Below, one piece after another: positions 10,640 to 20,491 of a DNA stretch of 52,080 nucleotides. Each line of letters begins with the position of its first letter. Within the stretch, counting starts at the first letter, position 1. Source of the DNA: Luteibacter sp. UNC138MFCol5.1 (GTDB taxonomy: Bacteria; Pseudomonadota; Gammaproteobacteria; Xanthomonadales; Rhodanobacteraceae). The notes beneath the pieces were generated by a model, which was not told the DNA's origin, did not search any database, and worked only from the letters and a program-made list of their open reading frames with translations. The stretch spans positions 1 through 52,080 of the forward strand of contig NZ_FODZ01000008.1 of assembly GCF_900110505.1 (NCBI RefSeq). The letters are read 5' to 3'. A program made the translations under genes and the position numbers.

Positions 10640-11272
10640 TCAGCGGCCGAACGACCAGCTCTCGATCGACAGGCGGACCTTGTACGGGGGCCGCTCGGCG
10701 AAAACGCGCGAGGGCATCGCCGGCTGCCTGACGGTGTCCCATTGCCGGTAGTCCACGGTCCAGCCGTCCTGCACGAGCCGCGACGGCAGGCGATCCGCGC
10801 CGAAGGCGATGTCGGCGGGGCCGGTATCCGCGCGCAGCCCGAGCACCCAGCGCTTCAGTTCGGCAAGCGGAATCTGCCAGCCCACGGTCTGCGCCATGAG
10901 CGTCTCGGCGTCGGGGCCGCGGCGCGTCCCGCCGTCGAGGCCTTCCAGTTCGGCTCCCGCGGGCCCGCCCGTCAAGCGGAACGTGCGGCCGGTGACGGGG
11001 CCGCGCACGACGAACTCGTAGCGGTCGCCGTCCTGGCGCCAGCTCAGGCTGCCCGACCCGGAATCCTTGTCGCTCGCCACCGAAAGGCGGCCTTCGAGCG
11101 TCCAGTGATCGGTATCGGCGAGCGAGCGCTCGCGTTCCTCCTGCAGACCGAGCGTCACGGCGTCGCCGGGCTGGCGCACCGGCGGGCGCGTGGTGGCGCA
11201 AGCGGCGAGGAAGAGGATCGACAGCGCGGCGAGGACACGGATCGGATGCGGCATTCGCGAAAGGGGCGCCAT
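10640..11272 (-). CDS. lolB: Outer-membrane lipoprotein insertion protein LolB
   Basis: It receives lipoproteins from LolA and inserts them into the outer membrane. The 210-residue precursor has a signal peptide with lipobox LAAC near residue 25, and the LolB core WTLEGRLSV...SLSWRQDGDRYEFVVRGP. ATG 11272 overlaps the stop of the upstream TPR gene by one base (TGATG), which supports this start; ATG 11254 (MPHPIRVL) is an alternative. The position upstream of ispE and prs matches the classical hemM locus. Confidence 0.92.
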   Translation of the reverse strand: MAPLSRMPHPIRVLAALSILFLAACATTRPPVRQPGDAVTLGLQEERERSLADTDHWTLEGRLSVASDKDSGSGSLSWRQDGDRYEFVVRGPVTGRTFRLTGGPAGAELEGLDGGTRRGPDAETLMAQTVGWQIPLAELKRWVLGLRADTGPADIAFGADRLPSRLVQDGWTVDYRQWDTVRQPAMPSRVFAERPPYKVRLSIESWSFGR

Positions 11273-13026
11273 CAGGGTTTCAGTTTCCGCTCGGTCTTTT
11301 CGAGCGACGCGTTCCTGGGGTCGATGCGGCGGACCTCGTTGAGCAGCTTGCGCGCCTCGTCGTGATGGCCGCGGCTCCACAGGACTTCGGCGAGATGCAC
11401 GCCGATGTCGCCATCCTTGCGCTGCGCCCAGGCGCCGCGCAGGGTGGCTTCCGCCTGGTCGAGGCGGCCCTGGCGAAATTGCAGCCAGCCCCAGGAGTCG
11501 GCCACGGACGGATCGTCGGGGCGCGCGGCGCGCGCCGCCTGGATCAGCGCCTGGGCCTCGCCGAGGTCGCGGTCGTTGTCGGCCAGCGTGTAGCCGAGCG
11601 CGTTGCTCGCCTCGATGTCGCCGGGCTTCAGCTCGAGCACCTTGCGGAAGTCGCTCACGGCGCGGTCGACCTGCCCCGCCTCGGCGTAGGCGAGACCGCG
11701 GCCGTAGAGCATGTCGGTGTCGTCCGGCTTCACACGCAGCGCCTTGTCGTAGGCCGCGGCGGCCGCGTCGAAGTGGCGCCCGTCCATGTTCAGTTCGCCC
11801 TCGAGGGCGTAGGCCTGGCGGAGCTGGTCCGGCCGGTCGGCGTAGGTGGTCTGCAGTTCCGCCACGATCTCCTGCGCGTCGTCGTCCTTGCCCTGTTGAT
11901 GCAGCACCACGGCACTGCGGACGGAGGCATCGAAGATATGCGGGTCGTCGTCGCCCACGGCGGCGTACCAGTCCAGCGCGTCCTCCTGCTTGCCCAGCAG
12001 TTCGGCGAGCTGCCCCAGCACGAAGGCGTTCTCTTCCTGCACCGCGTCGGGGCGGCGGCGGATCTCCTGATACAGGCGGCCGACCGCAGCCTTGTCGCCG
12101 GCGCGCGCGGCGAGGCTCATGCGCAGGGCGTAGGTATCCGGGTTCTGCGTCCCCGTGGCGAGGAGGGTGCCGGCGGTCTTGAGATCGCCGTCCTGGATCA
12201 GCAGGGTGGCGTAGGCGAGGCGCAGGCGCGGGTTCTTCGGGTCCTTCGCGACCGCCTTCGCGAAGAGCTTGCGCGCGCCGGCCTTGTCGCCGGCGCGATA
12301 GGCCTGCTGGCCAGCCCAGGCGTAGGTCGTGCCGTCATGGAACTTCGCCAGCGCGGCCTCGCCGATGCGCTTCGCGTAGTCGTGCCGGCCGAGGTTCTCG
12401 CCCAGTTCGCTCATGGCGAGCCAGGCCGTGGCGTCGTCGGGCAGGCGCTGCGGGGTGGCGATGCGCTCGAGCAGCACGCCGGCCTGCGCCGCGTCGCGGG
12501 CGCCGACCACGATCCGGCCGAACTCGCGCCAGGCATCCGGGCTACCGGAGGCGACGAGGATCTCCAGCTGCCGCTGGGCTTCGTTGGTGTCGCCACGGTC
12601 CAGCGCCATCCGGGCGCGGCCGCTTGCCAGGTCGGCGGGCGTGGCGCCCAGCGCGGCCCAGCGGTCGAGCGCCTTGCCGGCGGCCGCCTGATCGTGGACG
12701 GCGAGGGCCAGCTCGACCGCGCGCGCGGCCACTTTCGGGTCGTCGCCGATCGCCGCGGCCTTGCCGTAGGCGTCCGAGGCGGTCTTGAGATCGTTGGACG
12801 CCAGCGCGAAGTCGCCGGCCATCAGCTGCGCCTGCAGGTCGCGCTCGGGCGGAACGATGGCCACGTGCAGCCGATCGAGCGGCTGGACGCCGGTCCGGAC
12901 GGCCTGCGGGGCCTCGCCCGGCGACGGGCCATGGCCCGTGGTGGCGCAGCCGGCCAGGACGACGCCGAGGGCGCCGGAAATCACAAGATGCCGCACTCGC
13001 TTGAACTTGGACCGACCGGTCAGCAC
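11272..13026 (-). CDS. TPR-repeat lipoprotein
   Basis: This protein of about 584 residues has a lipoprotein signal ending in LAGC followed by many tetratricopeptide repeats, recognisable from recurring A-x-x-Y-x-x-A and D-P/K-P-x-N patterns such as YGKAAAIGDDPKVA and YDKALRVKPDDTDM. It is probably a periplasmic scaffold anchored to a membrane; no enzymatic motif is seen. I prefer GTG 13026, which has GGAG 7 bases upstream and puts the signal peptide at the N-terminus. ATG 13041 and TTG 13062 are possible. It overlaps lolB and is divergent from hemA. Confidence 0.8.
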   Translation of the reverse strand: MLTGRSKFKRVRHLVISGALGVVLAGCATTGHGPSPGEAPQAVRTGVQPLDRLHVAIVPPERDLQAQLMAGDFALASNDLKTASDAYGKAAAIGDDPKVAARAVELALAVHDQAAAGKALDRWAALGATPADLASGRARMALDRGDTNEAQRQLEILVASGSPDAWREFGRIVVGARDAAQAGVLLERIATPQRLPDDATAWLAMSELGENLGRHDYAKRIGEAALAKFHDGTTYAWAGQQAYRAGDKAGARKLFAKAVAKDPKNPRLRLAYATLLIQDGDLKTAGTLLATGTQNPDTYALRMSLAARAGDKAAVGRLYQEIRRRPDAVQEENAFVLGQLAELLGKQEDALDWYAAVGDDDPHIFDASVRSAVVLHQQGKDDDAQEIVAELQTTYADRPDQLRQAYALEGELNMDGRHFDAAAAAYDKALRVKPDDTDMLYGRGLAYAEAGQVDRAVSDFRKVLELKPGDIEASNALGYTLADNDRDLGEAQALIQAARAARPDDPSVADSWGWLQFRQGRLDQAEATLRGAWAQRKDGDIGVHLAEVLWSRGHHDEARKLLNEVRRIDPRNASLEKTERKLKP

Positions 13027-13133
13027 ACTACTCTCCGTCATCTGGAGGACACATCCGGACAATCCCCGGCCCTCCTGTCAGCGCACAATGCGCCCTTAGC
13101 TTAGCCGACGCCACTCAAGCCGACCTCAGAGTC

Positions 13134-14405
13134 ATGCCACTCATCGCCCTCGGGCTCAATCACCTCACGGCGCCGGTCAGCCTGCGCGAGCAGGTGGCCT
13201 TCGACGCCGCGGTGACACCCGAGGCGCTCGGCGACCTCACCCGGCAACCCGGGGTCGAGGAGGCGATGATCCTGTCCACGTGCAACCGCACCGAGCTGTA
13301 CTGCAGCGTGGCGGAAGGATTCGAGGGCACGCCCGGCCAGTGGCTGTCGCGCCAGCACCGATTGACCCCGCAACGCCTCGACGAGTTCCTCTACCGTCAC
13401 GACGAACACGACGCCGTCAGGCACATGTTCCGCGTCGCGACGGGGCTGGACTCGATGGTGCTGGGCGAGCCGCAGATCCTGGGCCAGGTGAAGGACGCCT
13501 ACCAGCACGCGCGCTCGGCGCAGAGCCTGCGCGCCCCCATGGAGCGGCTCCTGCAGCACACCTTCGCGGTGGCCAAGCGCGTGCGGACCGACACCCGCAT
13601 CGGCGCCCACACGGTGTCGGTCGCCTACACCGCCGTGCGCCTGGCCGAGCAGGTGTTCACCGATCTGCGCCAGGCCTGCGTGCTGCTGATCGGCGCCGGC
13701 GAGACCATCGAACTGGCCGCGCGCCACCTCGCCGACAAGAACGTGCGCCGGCTCATCGTCGCCAACCGCACCCTCGAGAACGCCCAGGAGCTGGCCGGCC
13801 GCTACGCCGGCTACGCGATCTCGCTGGCCGACCTGCCCCGCCACCTCGCCGAGGCCGACATCGTCATCACGTCGACGGCGTCGCGCCTGCCGGTGGTGAC
13901 GCGCGCGATGGTCGCCGACGCCATCGCCGCGCGCCGCCGTCGCCCCATGTTCATGGTGGACATCGCCGTGCCGCGCGACATCGAGCCCGAGGTGGCGACG
14001 CTGGACGACGTCTACCTCTACGGCATCGACGACCTGCGCCAGGTGATCGATGAGAACCGCCGCTCGCGGGAGCTGGCCGCCCGCGAGGCCGACGCGATCA
14101 TCGATCTCCAGGTCGAACGCTACATGGCCTGGCGCCGCGCCCTCACCCTCCGCAATCCGGCGGTGGACATGCGCGCGGCGGCCGAGGCGCAGCGCGACGA
14201 GGTCCTCGCCCGGGCCCAGGCCATGCTGGGCAAGGGCCGTCCGGCCGAGGAAGCCCTCGCCTTCCTCGCCAACACGCTGACCAACAAGCTCCTGCACACC
14301 CCCAGCGCGCGGCTGCGCGACGCCGCCATGGCGGGCGACCTCGACCTCCTCCACGCGGCCGGCCGCCTGTACGGACTGGACCCGGACGACGACGTTTCCG
14401 CATGA
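13134..14405 (+). CDS. hemA: Glutamyl-tRNA reductase
   Basis: It catalyses the first step of C5 haem biosynthesis, reducing glutamyl-tRNA to glutamate-1-semialdehyde. The 423 residues begin [20 protein letters not shown]. Catalytic Cys50 lies in STCNRTE, the NADPH fold has [13 protein letters not shown], and a C-terminal dimerisation helix follows. It is divergent from the TPR-lolB-ispE row and followed by prfA, the same arrangement as in E. coli. Confidence 0.97.
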   Translation: MPLIALGLNHLTAPVSLREQVAFDAAVTPEALGDLTRQPGVEEAMILSTCNRTELYCSVAEGFEGTPGQWLSRQHRLTPQRLDEFLYRHDEHDAVRHMFRVATGLDSMVLGEPQILGQVKDAYQHARSAQSLRAPMERLLQHTFAVAKRVRTDTRIGAHTVSVAYTAVRLAEQVFTDLRQACVLLIGAGETIELAARHLADKNVRRLIVANRTLENAQELAGRYAGYAISLADLPRHLAEADIVITSTASRLPVVTRAMVADAIAARRRRPMFMVDIAVPRDIEPEVATLDDVYLYGIDDLRQVIDENRRSRELAAREADAIIDLQVERYMAWRRALTLRNPAVDMRAAAEAQRDEVLARAQAMLGKGRPAEEALAFLANTLTNKLLHTPSARLRDAAMAGDLDLLHAAGRLYGLDPDDDVSA

Positions 14406-14448
14406 TGTACGGCTTGGGACTCGCCCAGAGCCGGACCTCACGCACCGC

Positions 14449-15531
14449 ATGACCCCCTCGATCCGCCGCAAACTCGAAGCCCTCGCCGAACGTCACGAGG
14501 AGATCGGCCTGCTGCTCGCGCAGCCGGACGTGCTCGCCGACGGCCAGCGCTTCCGCGATCTGTCGCGCGAATACGCGCAGCTCGAACCCGTCGCCCTGTC
14601 GCTGAAGGATCACGACGAGGCCGAGCGCGAACTGGCCGAAACACGGGCGATGCTCGACGACCCCGAGATGCGCGACATGGCCGCCGACGACATCGCGCGG
14701 ATCGAGGCGCACCTCGCGCGACTGGACGGCGAGTTGCAGGTGCTGCTCCTGCCGAAGGATCCGCGCGACGAGGGCAACCTCTTCCTGGAAGTGCGCGCGG
14801 GCACCGGCGGCGACGAAGCCGCCATCTTCGCGGGCGATCTGTTCCGCATGTACGCGCGCTACGCCGAACGCCAGCGCTGGCACGTGGAAATCCTCAGCGC
14901 GAGCGACGGCGAGCACGGCGGCTACAAGGAAATCGTCGCCCGCATCGAGGGCCGCGGCGCGTATTCGAAGCTGAAGTTCGAGTCGGGCACGCACCGCGTG
15001 CAGCGCGTGCCGGAGACCGAATCGCAGGGGCGCATCCACACGTCCGCCGCCACCGTGGCCATCCTGCCCGAGCAGGACGAAGTCGGCGACATCGAACTGC
15101 GCGACGCCGACCTGAAGGTCGACACCTTCCGCGCCTCGGGCGCGGGCGGCCAGCACGTCAACAAGACCGACTCCGCGATCCGCATCACGCACCTGCCCAC
15201 CGGCACGGTGGTGGAATGCCAGGACGAACGCAGCCAGCACAAGAACCGCGCCCGGGCCATGAGCCTGCTCAAGGCGCGACTGCTGGACGCCGAGCGCAGC
15301 AAGCAGAGCGCGGCCCAGGCCGAGTCGCGCCGCCTGCAGGTCGGTTCCGGCGACCGCAGCCAGCGAATCCGTACGTACAACTTCCCTCAGGGCCGCATCA
15401 CCGACCACCGCGTCAACCTCACCCTGTACCGCCTGACCGAAGTCATGCAGGGCGACCTCGACGAGCTGATCGACACCCTCACCCGCGAGAACCAGGCCGA
15501 CGAGCTGCAGACGCTCACCGCGGGCGGTTGA
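14449..15531 (+). CDS. prfA: Peptide chain release factor 1
   Basis: It recognises UAA and UAG stop codons. The 360-residue protein has the PxT codon-reading element as PET in [18 protein letters not shown] and the catalytic GGQ in [17 protein letters not shown]. Length and N-terminus ([18 protein letters not shown]) match the family. It lies 43 bases after hemA and is probably co-transcribed; no strong ribosome site is visible ahead of the ATG. Confidence 0.97.
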   Translation: MTPSIRRKLEALAERHEEIGLLLAQPDVLADGQRFRDLSREYAQLEPVALSLKDHDEAERELAETRAMLDDPEMRDMAADDIARIEAHLARLDGELQVLLLPKDPRDEGNLFLEVRAGTGGDEAAIFAGDLFRMYARYAERQRWHVEILSASDGEHGGYKEIVARIEGRGAYSKLKFESGTHRVQRVPETESQGRIHTSAATVAILPEQDEVGDIELRDADLKVDTFRASGAGGQHVNKTDSAIRITHLPTGTVVECQDERSQHKNRARAMSLLKARLLDAERSKQSAAQAESRRLQVGSGDRSQRIRTYNFPQGRITDHRVNLTLYRLTEVMQGDLDELIDTLTRENQADELQTLTAGG

Positions 15532-15550
15532 CCGTCCTGCGAGCACCCAT

Positions 15551-15604
15551 CGCCGATACGAACGGCTCCCACCCTCCGGTAGTCATGCTGCTACCCGAGG
15601 GTGG
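15551..15604. repeat. Second-type REP-like element with hairpin after prfA
   Basis: The segment CGCCGATACGAACGGCTCCC closely matches the repeat at 33241. It runs into arms at 15569-15582 and 15591-15604 that pair at 13 of 14 positions. There is no T run, so as a prfA terminator it would be weak; it better fits a REP-like element. Confidence 0.5.
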
Positions 15605-15691
15605 TGTCGGCGGTCCGGTGTCGCATCGAGGCTGACGACACCGTGACGCTCACTGAGGCACAGTTCGCGGACCACACGGGAGGCATCCGGC

Positions 15692-16462
15692 ATGGGCAAG
15701 AAAAAGAAGTACGAGAAAGCGCTCGAGGAACTCCAGGTCGAACTCATCGGCCTGACGCGCTGGCTCAGGCACACCGGCAAGCGCATGGTCGTCGTCTTCG
15801 AAGGCCGCGACGCGGCCGGCAAGGGCGGCACCATCAAGGCGATCACGGACAAGCTCGACACGCGCGCCGCGCGCGTCGTGGCGCTCTCCAAGCCCACGCC
15901 GACCGAAGACACGCAGTGGTATTTCCAGCGTTACGTCGCGGAACTGCCGGCGGCGGGCGAACTCGTGCTGTTCGACCGCAGCTGGTACAACCGCGCCGTC
16001 GTCGAACCCGCCATGGGCTTCTGCACCGACGAGCAGTACGACCGCTTCATGAAGGCCTGCCCCGTCTTCGAGAAGATGCTCGTCGACGACGGCATCATCC
16101 TGCTGAAGTACTGGCTCTCGGTCGATCAGGAAGAACAGGAGCAACGCTTCGCCGAACGCGCGGCGGATCCGCTCAAGCGCTGGAAGCTCTCGCCCGTCGA
16201 CATCAAGGCGCGCGACAAGTACGCCGAGATCGGCGACCTGCGCGACGCCATGATCCAGCACACGGACACCGAGGACGCCCCGTGGTTCGTCGCCGACTTC
16301 AACGACCAGAAGACCGGCCGGCTGAACCTCATCCGCCACCTGCTCGACCGCATTCCCGACAAGCTGACGCCGGACAAACCCTTCGACCTGCCGCCGCTCG
16401 CCGGCAAGCCGAAGAAGGACAAGGTCACCGCGAAGGCACAACGGGTGCCCGAGGTCTACTGA
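15692..16462 (+). CDS. ppk2: Polyphosphate kinase 2
   Basis: PPK2 enzymes transfer phosphate between polyphosphate and nucleotides, mostly making nucleoside di- or triphosphates from polyphosphate. The 256-residue single-domain protein has Walker A FEGRDAAGKGGTIK (37-50), the Walker B and lid segment LVLFDRSWYNRAVVEPAMGF, and a lysine-rich N-terminus. GGGAGG precedes ATG 15692. Its stop overlaps the convergent unknown gene's stop by 7 bases. The subclass (ADP- or AMP-forming) is not certain from motifs alone. Confidence 0.94.
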   Translation: MGKKKKYEKALEELQVELIGLTRWLRHTGKRMVVVFEGRDAAGKGGTIKAITDKLDTRAARVVALSKPTPTEDTQWYFQRYVAELPAAGELVLFDRSWYNRAVVEPAMGFCTDEQYDRFMKACPVFEKMLVDDGIILLKYWLSVDQEEQEQRFAERAADPLKRWKLSPVDIKARDKYAEIGDLRDAMIQHTDTEDAPWFVADFNDQKTGRLNLIRHLLDRIPDKLTPDKPFDLPPLAGKPKKDKVTAKAQRVPEVY

Positions 16463-17370
16463 TCGCCACGATCGCCCGCTGAATCGAGCATCTTCACCAG
16501 GGTCAGCAGCTCGTCGCGCGGTGCGTCGGCGAGCTGCCGGATGGAGATCTCCGACCATTCCGCGATGCCTTGCGCGTTCGGTCGGGCGACGAGAGCCGAA
16601 GGGCTTTCGTCGCGGAGGGGCCCGTAGGATGGAAGCACGGGAGGTTCGAGCGCGTTTTCCGCTGCCACCGACGCACCGTACGCGGCCAACGATGCCGTCG
16701 ACCCCCACCCCCTCCAGGCGCGCTCCGCGTCACTCATGCCCGCCGAAATCCGGGCATCGCCCAGATAACTCAGCGCCTCGTGCCAGGGTCCACGGCGCTT
16801 TTCGTCCATCGAAGAGGCAAGTTCGTAAACGCTGGTTCTGAAGGATGTGTCGCGCTCGCTCATCGTCATGGAGGCCAGGTGCCGCTCGACCGAAGTGAAC
16901 GCTCCCGAGTCGTCGAATGCGATCTGCGAGAGGGTCATTCTGTCGAGCGACTCGAACGGATTGGCCGCCGACACATCGGCGTGGATCTTCGCGCCACCGT
17001 AATAGATCACCGATACGCAGTTGCTCGCTTGCCTGGCGAGCGTCAGCCTGTCGCTGGACCCGTCGCGAGGGACCTCGTTGAAGACATCCGCGCGGATGCC
17101 CTCCGCGCGGATCTGGCTACCGATCGACGCGACGAAGTCACTGAACGTCGCTGCCGCCGCCTCGGGATCGACGGTTCGCCCCCGCCCCACCGACGCAAGC
17201 GCCAGACCGACGCGGGACAGCGAAAGACCGCCACCCGCGGGGTCCGCGCGCCCTGCCGCCTCTTGCTTCGCGAGCATGTCGGTGTAAGGTGCGCCATTGA
17301 CGATGCGCACCGTATCTCCCGCCCGCATCTCCCTGTCGATCGACAGGCAATCTGCACGAACAAGTTCCAT
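16456..17370 (-). CDS. Protein of unknown function, 304 residues
   Basis: I do not recognise this family. The start at 17370 (MELVRADCLSIDREMRAGDT) has an excellent AAGGAGG site 5 bases upstream, which argues for a real gene. No signal peptide, membrane helix or catalytic motif is evident; the sequence is soluble, Ala/Ser/Arg-rich and mildly acidic, with SVIYYGGAKIHADV mid-protein and a likely helical C-terminus ISIRQLADAPRDELLTLVKM. It uses more CGA, ACA and GCT-type codons than neighbours, which hints at recent acquisition. It is flanked upstream by a REP copy and a large inverted repeat. Confidence 0.75.
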   Translation of the reverse strand: MELVRADCLSIDREMRAGDTVRIVNGAPYTDMLAKQEAAGRADPAGGGLSLSRVGLALASVGRGRTVDPEAAAATFSDFVASIGSQIRAEGIRADVFNEVPRDGSSDRLTLARQASNCVSVIYYGGAKIHADVSAANPFESLDRMTLSQIAFDDSGAFTSVERHLASMTMSERDTSFRTSVYELASSMDEKRRGPWHEALSYLGDARISAGMSDAERAWRGWGSTASLAAYGASVAAENALEPPVLPSYGPLRDESPSALVARPNAQGIAEWSEISIRQLADAPRDELLTLVKMLDSAGDRGDQ

Positions 17371-17540
17371 GTGCCCTCCTTGCGCGAATGCCGCGGCAAC
17401 GAGCCGCGACGCGGTTCGTCTCTGATCGATTCGCCGTGGGAAGGGCATCGGCACGTCGACGGCAAGGTTTTGACGGCGATCGACGAAAGCGATGTAGGGA
17501 TCCGCGCAAGGTGGCGAGCGATCTTTCTCGCTGTGGGCCC

Positions 17541-17574
17541 CGCGAGCACCCGTCGCGGCCAGGTCCGCTCCTAC
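17541..17574 (-). repeat. Single REP-like element, GTAGGAGC head
   Basis: Read on the minus strand it begins GTAGGAGCGGACCTGGCCGC and is nearly identical to one arm of the dimer at 10570-10620. This is a solo copy. Confidence 0.7.
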
Positions 17575-17637
17575 CAGGCGCCTCGCGGTGAAAGCGTCTG
17601 TCCGACGTGCTGCCTCGGTGATCGGAGAGGTGCCGGG

Positions 17638-17699
17638 CTGTGCCCCTCGGAGCGAGTTCGGTCGCCTGCGACCGCATGTCCGAGCGCCGAGGGGCACAG
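17638..17699. repeat. Nested inverted repeat (13-base outer arms, 7-base inner hairpin)
   Basis: CTGTGCCCCTCGG (17638-17650) is perfectly inverted as CCGAGGGGCACAG (17687-17699). Inside it CGGTCGC and GCGACCG form a second perfect stem with a 2-base loop. It resembles neither REP type in this window and has no T run, so it is not a standard terminator. Confidence 0.7.
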
Positions 17700-17775
17700 A
17701 CGGGCGCCTCCGCGCCAGGCGACACGGCGTGCGACACCAACGCGATCGCGAAGCCGAGCCAGCGCCCGGCTGGCG

Positions 17776-18618
17776 TTACGAATGGGTGACCGTGTGGCGA
17801 CGGGGATGCACGGGGCGACGCGGCAGGCGTCCGTTGCGCGAGAGGCGCAGCCATTGCTGGAGGGCGAGCAGGCCGCCGGCCGATTCGATCATCGCGGCGG
17901 GGACCCACATGATGACGCCGCCGATGAGCTGCCCGGTGAGCACGTTCATCGTGAACGCGCGGCCGCAGATCTCGAAGATCGGATAGAGATCGGTCTTCGA
18001 GAAGGTGACGATGGCACCGGCGACGATCTGCGGCGTCATCGTGATCGCGGGCGACAGGACGCGCCAGCCCGGGGCCATGCGTCCCGGTGGCTTGGGCCGG
18101 TGATCGAGGACGATCCACCAGTAGGCCAGGCCCGAGATCATCATCGACCAGTTCATGAGTCGGTAGAGACGCCAGTCGAGCATCGCCAGCGTCTGCATGT
18201 CGGGGATGAGCCAGACGAGGATCAGCGCGACGAACGACGCCGTGACGAACGCGGGGTTGAGCGCGACGACCGAGAACGCCCGCCAGGCGAGCGAGTGTCC
18301 CGCGCGGCGCAGGCGGACGCGCCACGCCAGCGGGAGGCCCGCGCGCAGCACGCTGCCCGGATACGCCGCGACGATCAGCAACGGCGCAAGGTGATGCAGC
18401 AGCACCTGCTGGATGCGGTGCATGAAGAATTCATGCTCCGCGTAGTAATCGAAGTACGTATGCAGCGCGACGTACACGATCGTCATGCCGACCCAGAACG
18501 CCGCCTGCCTGGCTGGCGGCACGCGGAGGCGCCGCGCGCCGCGCACGTAGAGCCAGGCCGCGCCGACGAAGAGGACGAGGAACACCCAGGAGAACTCCCA
18601 GGGCACGATCCACTTCAT
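17776..18618 (-). CDS. CtaG-like membrane protein (caa3-type cytochrome oxidase assembly family)
   Basis: This 280-residue multi-spanning inner-membrane protein has about seven hydrophobic helices. The histidine-rich stretch HTYFDYYAEHEFFMHRIQQV, then LLHHLAPLL, is characteristic of the CtaG_caa3 family, proposed to help copper centre assembly in cytochrome oxidases. The start ATG 18618 lacks a clear ribosome site but lies 17 bases after the previous stop, suggesting coupling. No oxidase genes are adjacent. Instead it ends an operon with a Gld-type ABC transporter, so the role is uncertain. Confidence 0.75.
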   Translation of the reverse strand: MKWIVPWEFSWVFLVLFVGAAWLYVRGARRLRVPPARQAAFWVGMTIVYVALHTYFDYYAEHEFFMHRIQQVLLHHLAPLLIVAAYPGSVLRAGLPLAWRVRLRRAGHSLAWRAFSVVALNPAFVTASFVALILVWLIPDMQTLAMLDWRLYRLMNWSMMISGLAYWWIVLDHRPKPPGRMAPGWRVLSPAITMTPQIVAGAIVTFSKTDLYPIFEICGRAFTMNVLTGQLIGGVIMWVPAAMIESAGGLLALQQWLRLSRNGRLPRRPVHPRRHTVTHS

Positions 18619-18635
18619 CGCGACGGACAGCACGG

Positions 18636-20489
18636 TCAGAGCACGCGCCGGCTTCGGCGCGTGCGCCGCCAGCCGTAGATCAGGCCGATGATCGCCACCA
18701 GGCCCGGCACCAGCACGATGTTGATGAACTTCAGTCGCAGGCCCAGCGCGTCGATCTCCGCGTTGAGCTGGTGCTGCACGTCGCGCAGCTCCTTGCCGAT
18801 GGCGAGCTTGCGCTGCAGGTACTGCTCGACCTCGCGACGCTGTTCCGCCGTGGCGGTCGACGGGCCCGTGCCGTTCTTCGTGGGCTGCAGTTCCGCGAGG
18901 CGGCGCTGCGTGTCGTAGAGCTCGTTCTCCAGCTCGCGCTTCTTGACGAGGAACTTGCGGTCCGCCGCCGCCTGCAACGAGCGCACGCGCGTGAATGGCC
19001 GCTGCGAGTTCACGCGACCGCGGATCGAAAGCAGCGCGGTGGATCCACCGAGGTTGTCGACGATGTTGGCCACGAAGTCGCCGTTGTTCGCGAACGGCGT
19101 CATCTGCTGCTGACCGAGCAGCGGCTGCACGTCGATCCAGAGGCGATCGGAGAGCAGATCGGTATCCGCGATCAGTACGACCTCGCCCGGGGCCGCGGCC
19201 TGGTCGAGATGGCCCTTTTCGCGGCGCTCGGGGAACGCCGTGCGGAACGTGTCGCGCAAGCGGCCCGCGATGACGTAACGCTCGTGCGTGGGTTCGTAGT
19301 TCTCCAGAAGCGTCGACGGATCGCCCGTCGCGTCGCGCACGCGCTGCGCCGGGACGACGGCCGCCTCGTCGGAGGTCTGCACCAGCGGCGTGAAGCGCGC
19401 CTTCGTGTCCTGCGCGAGTTCGAAGAAGCCCGCGGTCGAGAAGTTCACGCGCTGCAGGCTTGCCGTGACCACGTCGTCGTGGTTGAGATCCTGCGCGCCG
19501 AGGCCGAGCATCGCCGGGTGGGCCACGGTGTTGCCGTTGAGCTCGATCGTCAGCGCCTGCGAGCGGTCGAGAACCACCTTGGTCGGGTCGTACAGCACGC
19601 CCCACGTTTCGAACAGGCGGCGCAGGTCGGAGTCGTGGTCGTCCACGATGCCGCGCGAGTCGATCAGCGGCGCGTTGTCCATCTCCGCGTCGGGATCGAC
19701 GAACACGACGAGGTGCCCGCCGCGCAGCACGTACTGGTCGATCGCGTACTGGGCATCTTCCGTGAGGTGCTTCGGATGGATCAGCAGCACGACCTTCAGC
19801 GCATCGTCGATGTGCTTGAGGCTCGCGGGGTCCAGCGTGGTCACGTCGGCGAGCTGGTCGAGCTGGCGCACCACGCCCCAGGCCGGCTCGCCGATCACGA
19901 GGTTGCCTTCCACCGGCAGCGTGCTGATGACGCCGAGGCGCGGCTTGGTCGGCATGCCGAGCTCGTAGAGCAGCTTCGCGATGTCGTATTCGACGAAGGG
20001 CTCGCGGGCCGGGTCGAAGAACGGGATCGACTGGGGAGGCACGTCGCCCGAGCCATCCATGCCGACCAGCCCGAAGAACACGCGCTCGCCGTTGCTGCCG
20101 CCGCTGGCCGGCGAAAGACCATAGCTCTCGGCGGCGTCCTCGTCGTCGGAATACGGCACGGGATCGATGACCCTGAAGCGCACGCGGCCATGGGCGCGCA
20201 CGGCGATCTCGCGCAGCATCTCGTGCACGCGCTGCTCGTAACTGCGGATCTGCGGCAGGTCGCGCGTCGCATGGTCCGAGAAATAAAGGGTCAGCGTCAG
20301 CGGCTTCCGCAGGCTGTCCACGATCTGCTGGGTGCCCGGCGTCAGCGTGTAGATGCGGTCCTCGGTGAGGTCGACGCGCGCGGTGCGCAGCGACATCGAA
20401 CTGAAGGCGATCGTCACGAGGAACAGCACCGCGATGCCGAGCAGCGCGAGCCGGAGCCGGAAGGAGCGCGTCACGTGCAGGTGTCGCAT
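18636..20489 (-). CDS. GldG-like ABC transporter auxiliary/substrate-binding membrane protein
   Basis: The 617-residue protein has an N-terminal transmembrane helix (about 13-34), a large extracytoplasmic region with DLTEDRIYTLTPGTQQIVDSL and a GATase-like fold segment GGHLVVFVDPDAEMD, a coiled coil near 530-585 and a C-terminal helix. This is the architecture of GldG and of the uncharacterised proteobacterial ABC components related to it. The stop of the upstream permease lies 2 bases before ATG 20489. The substrate is unknown. Confidence 0.85.
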   Translation of the reverse strand: MRHLHVTRSFRLRLALLGIAVLFLVTIAFSSMSLRTARVDLTEDRIYTLTPGTQQIVDSLRKPLTLTLYFSDHATRDLPQIRSYEQRVHEMLREIAVRAHGRVRFRVIDPVPYSDDEDAAESYGLSPASGGSNGERVFFGLVGMDGSGDVPPQSIPFFDPAREPFVEYDIAKLLYELGMPTKPRLGVISTLPVEGNLVIGEPAWGVVRQLDQLADVTTLDPASLKHIDDALKVVLLIHPKHLTEDAQYAIDQYVLRGGHLVVFVDPDAEMDNAPLIDSRGIVDDHDSDLRRLFETWGVLYDPTKVVLDRSQALTIELNGNTVAHPAMLGLGAQDLNHDDVVTASLQRVNFSTAGFFELAQDTKARFTPLVQTSDEAAVVPAQRVRDATGDPSTLLENYEPTHERYVIAGRLRDTFRTAFPERREKGHLDQAAAPGEVVLIADTDLLSDRLWIDVQPLLGQQQMTPFANNGDFVANIVDNLGGSTALLSIRGRVNSQRPFTRVRSLQAAADRKFLVKKRELENELYDTQRRLAELQPTKNGTGPSTATAEQRREVEQYLQRKLAIGKELRDVQHQLNAEIDALGLRLKFINIVLVPGLVAIIGLIYGWRRTRRSRRVL

Positions 20490-20491
20490 CG

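Larger units (their letters stand above)
17371..17775. other. Intergenic segment with repeats, no gene seen
   Basis: These 405 bases hold a REP-like copy (17541-17574) and a nested inverted repeat (17638-17699). Short open frames exist on both strands but have no ribosome sites or protein-like composition. No clear promoter was found for the unknown gene. Confidence 0.6.
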
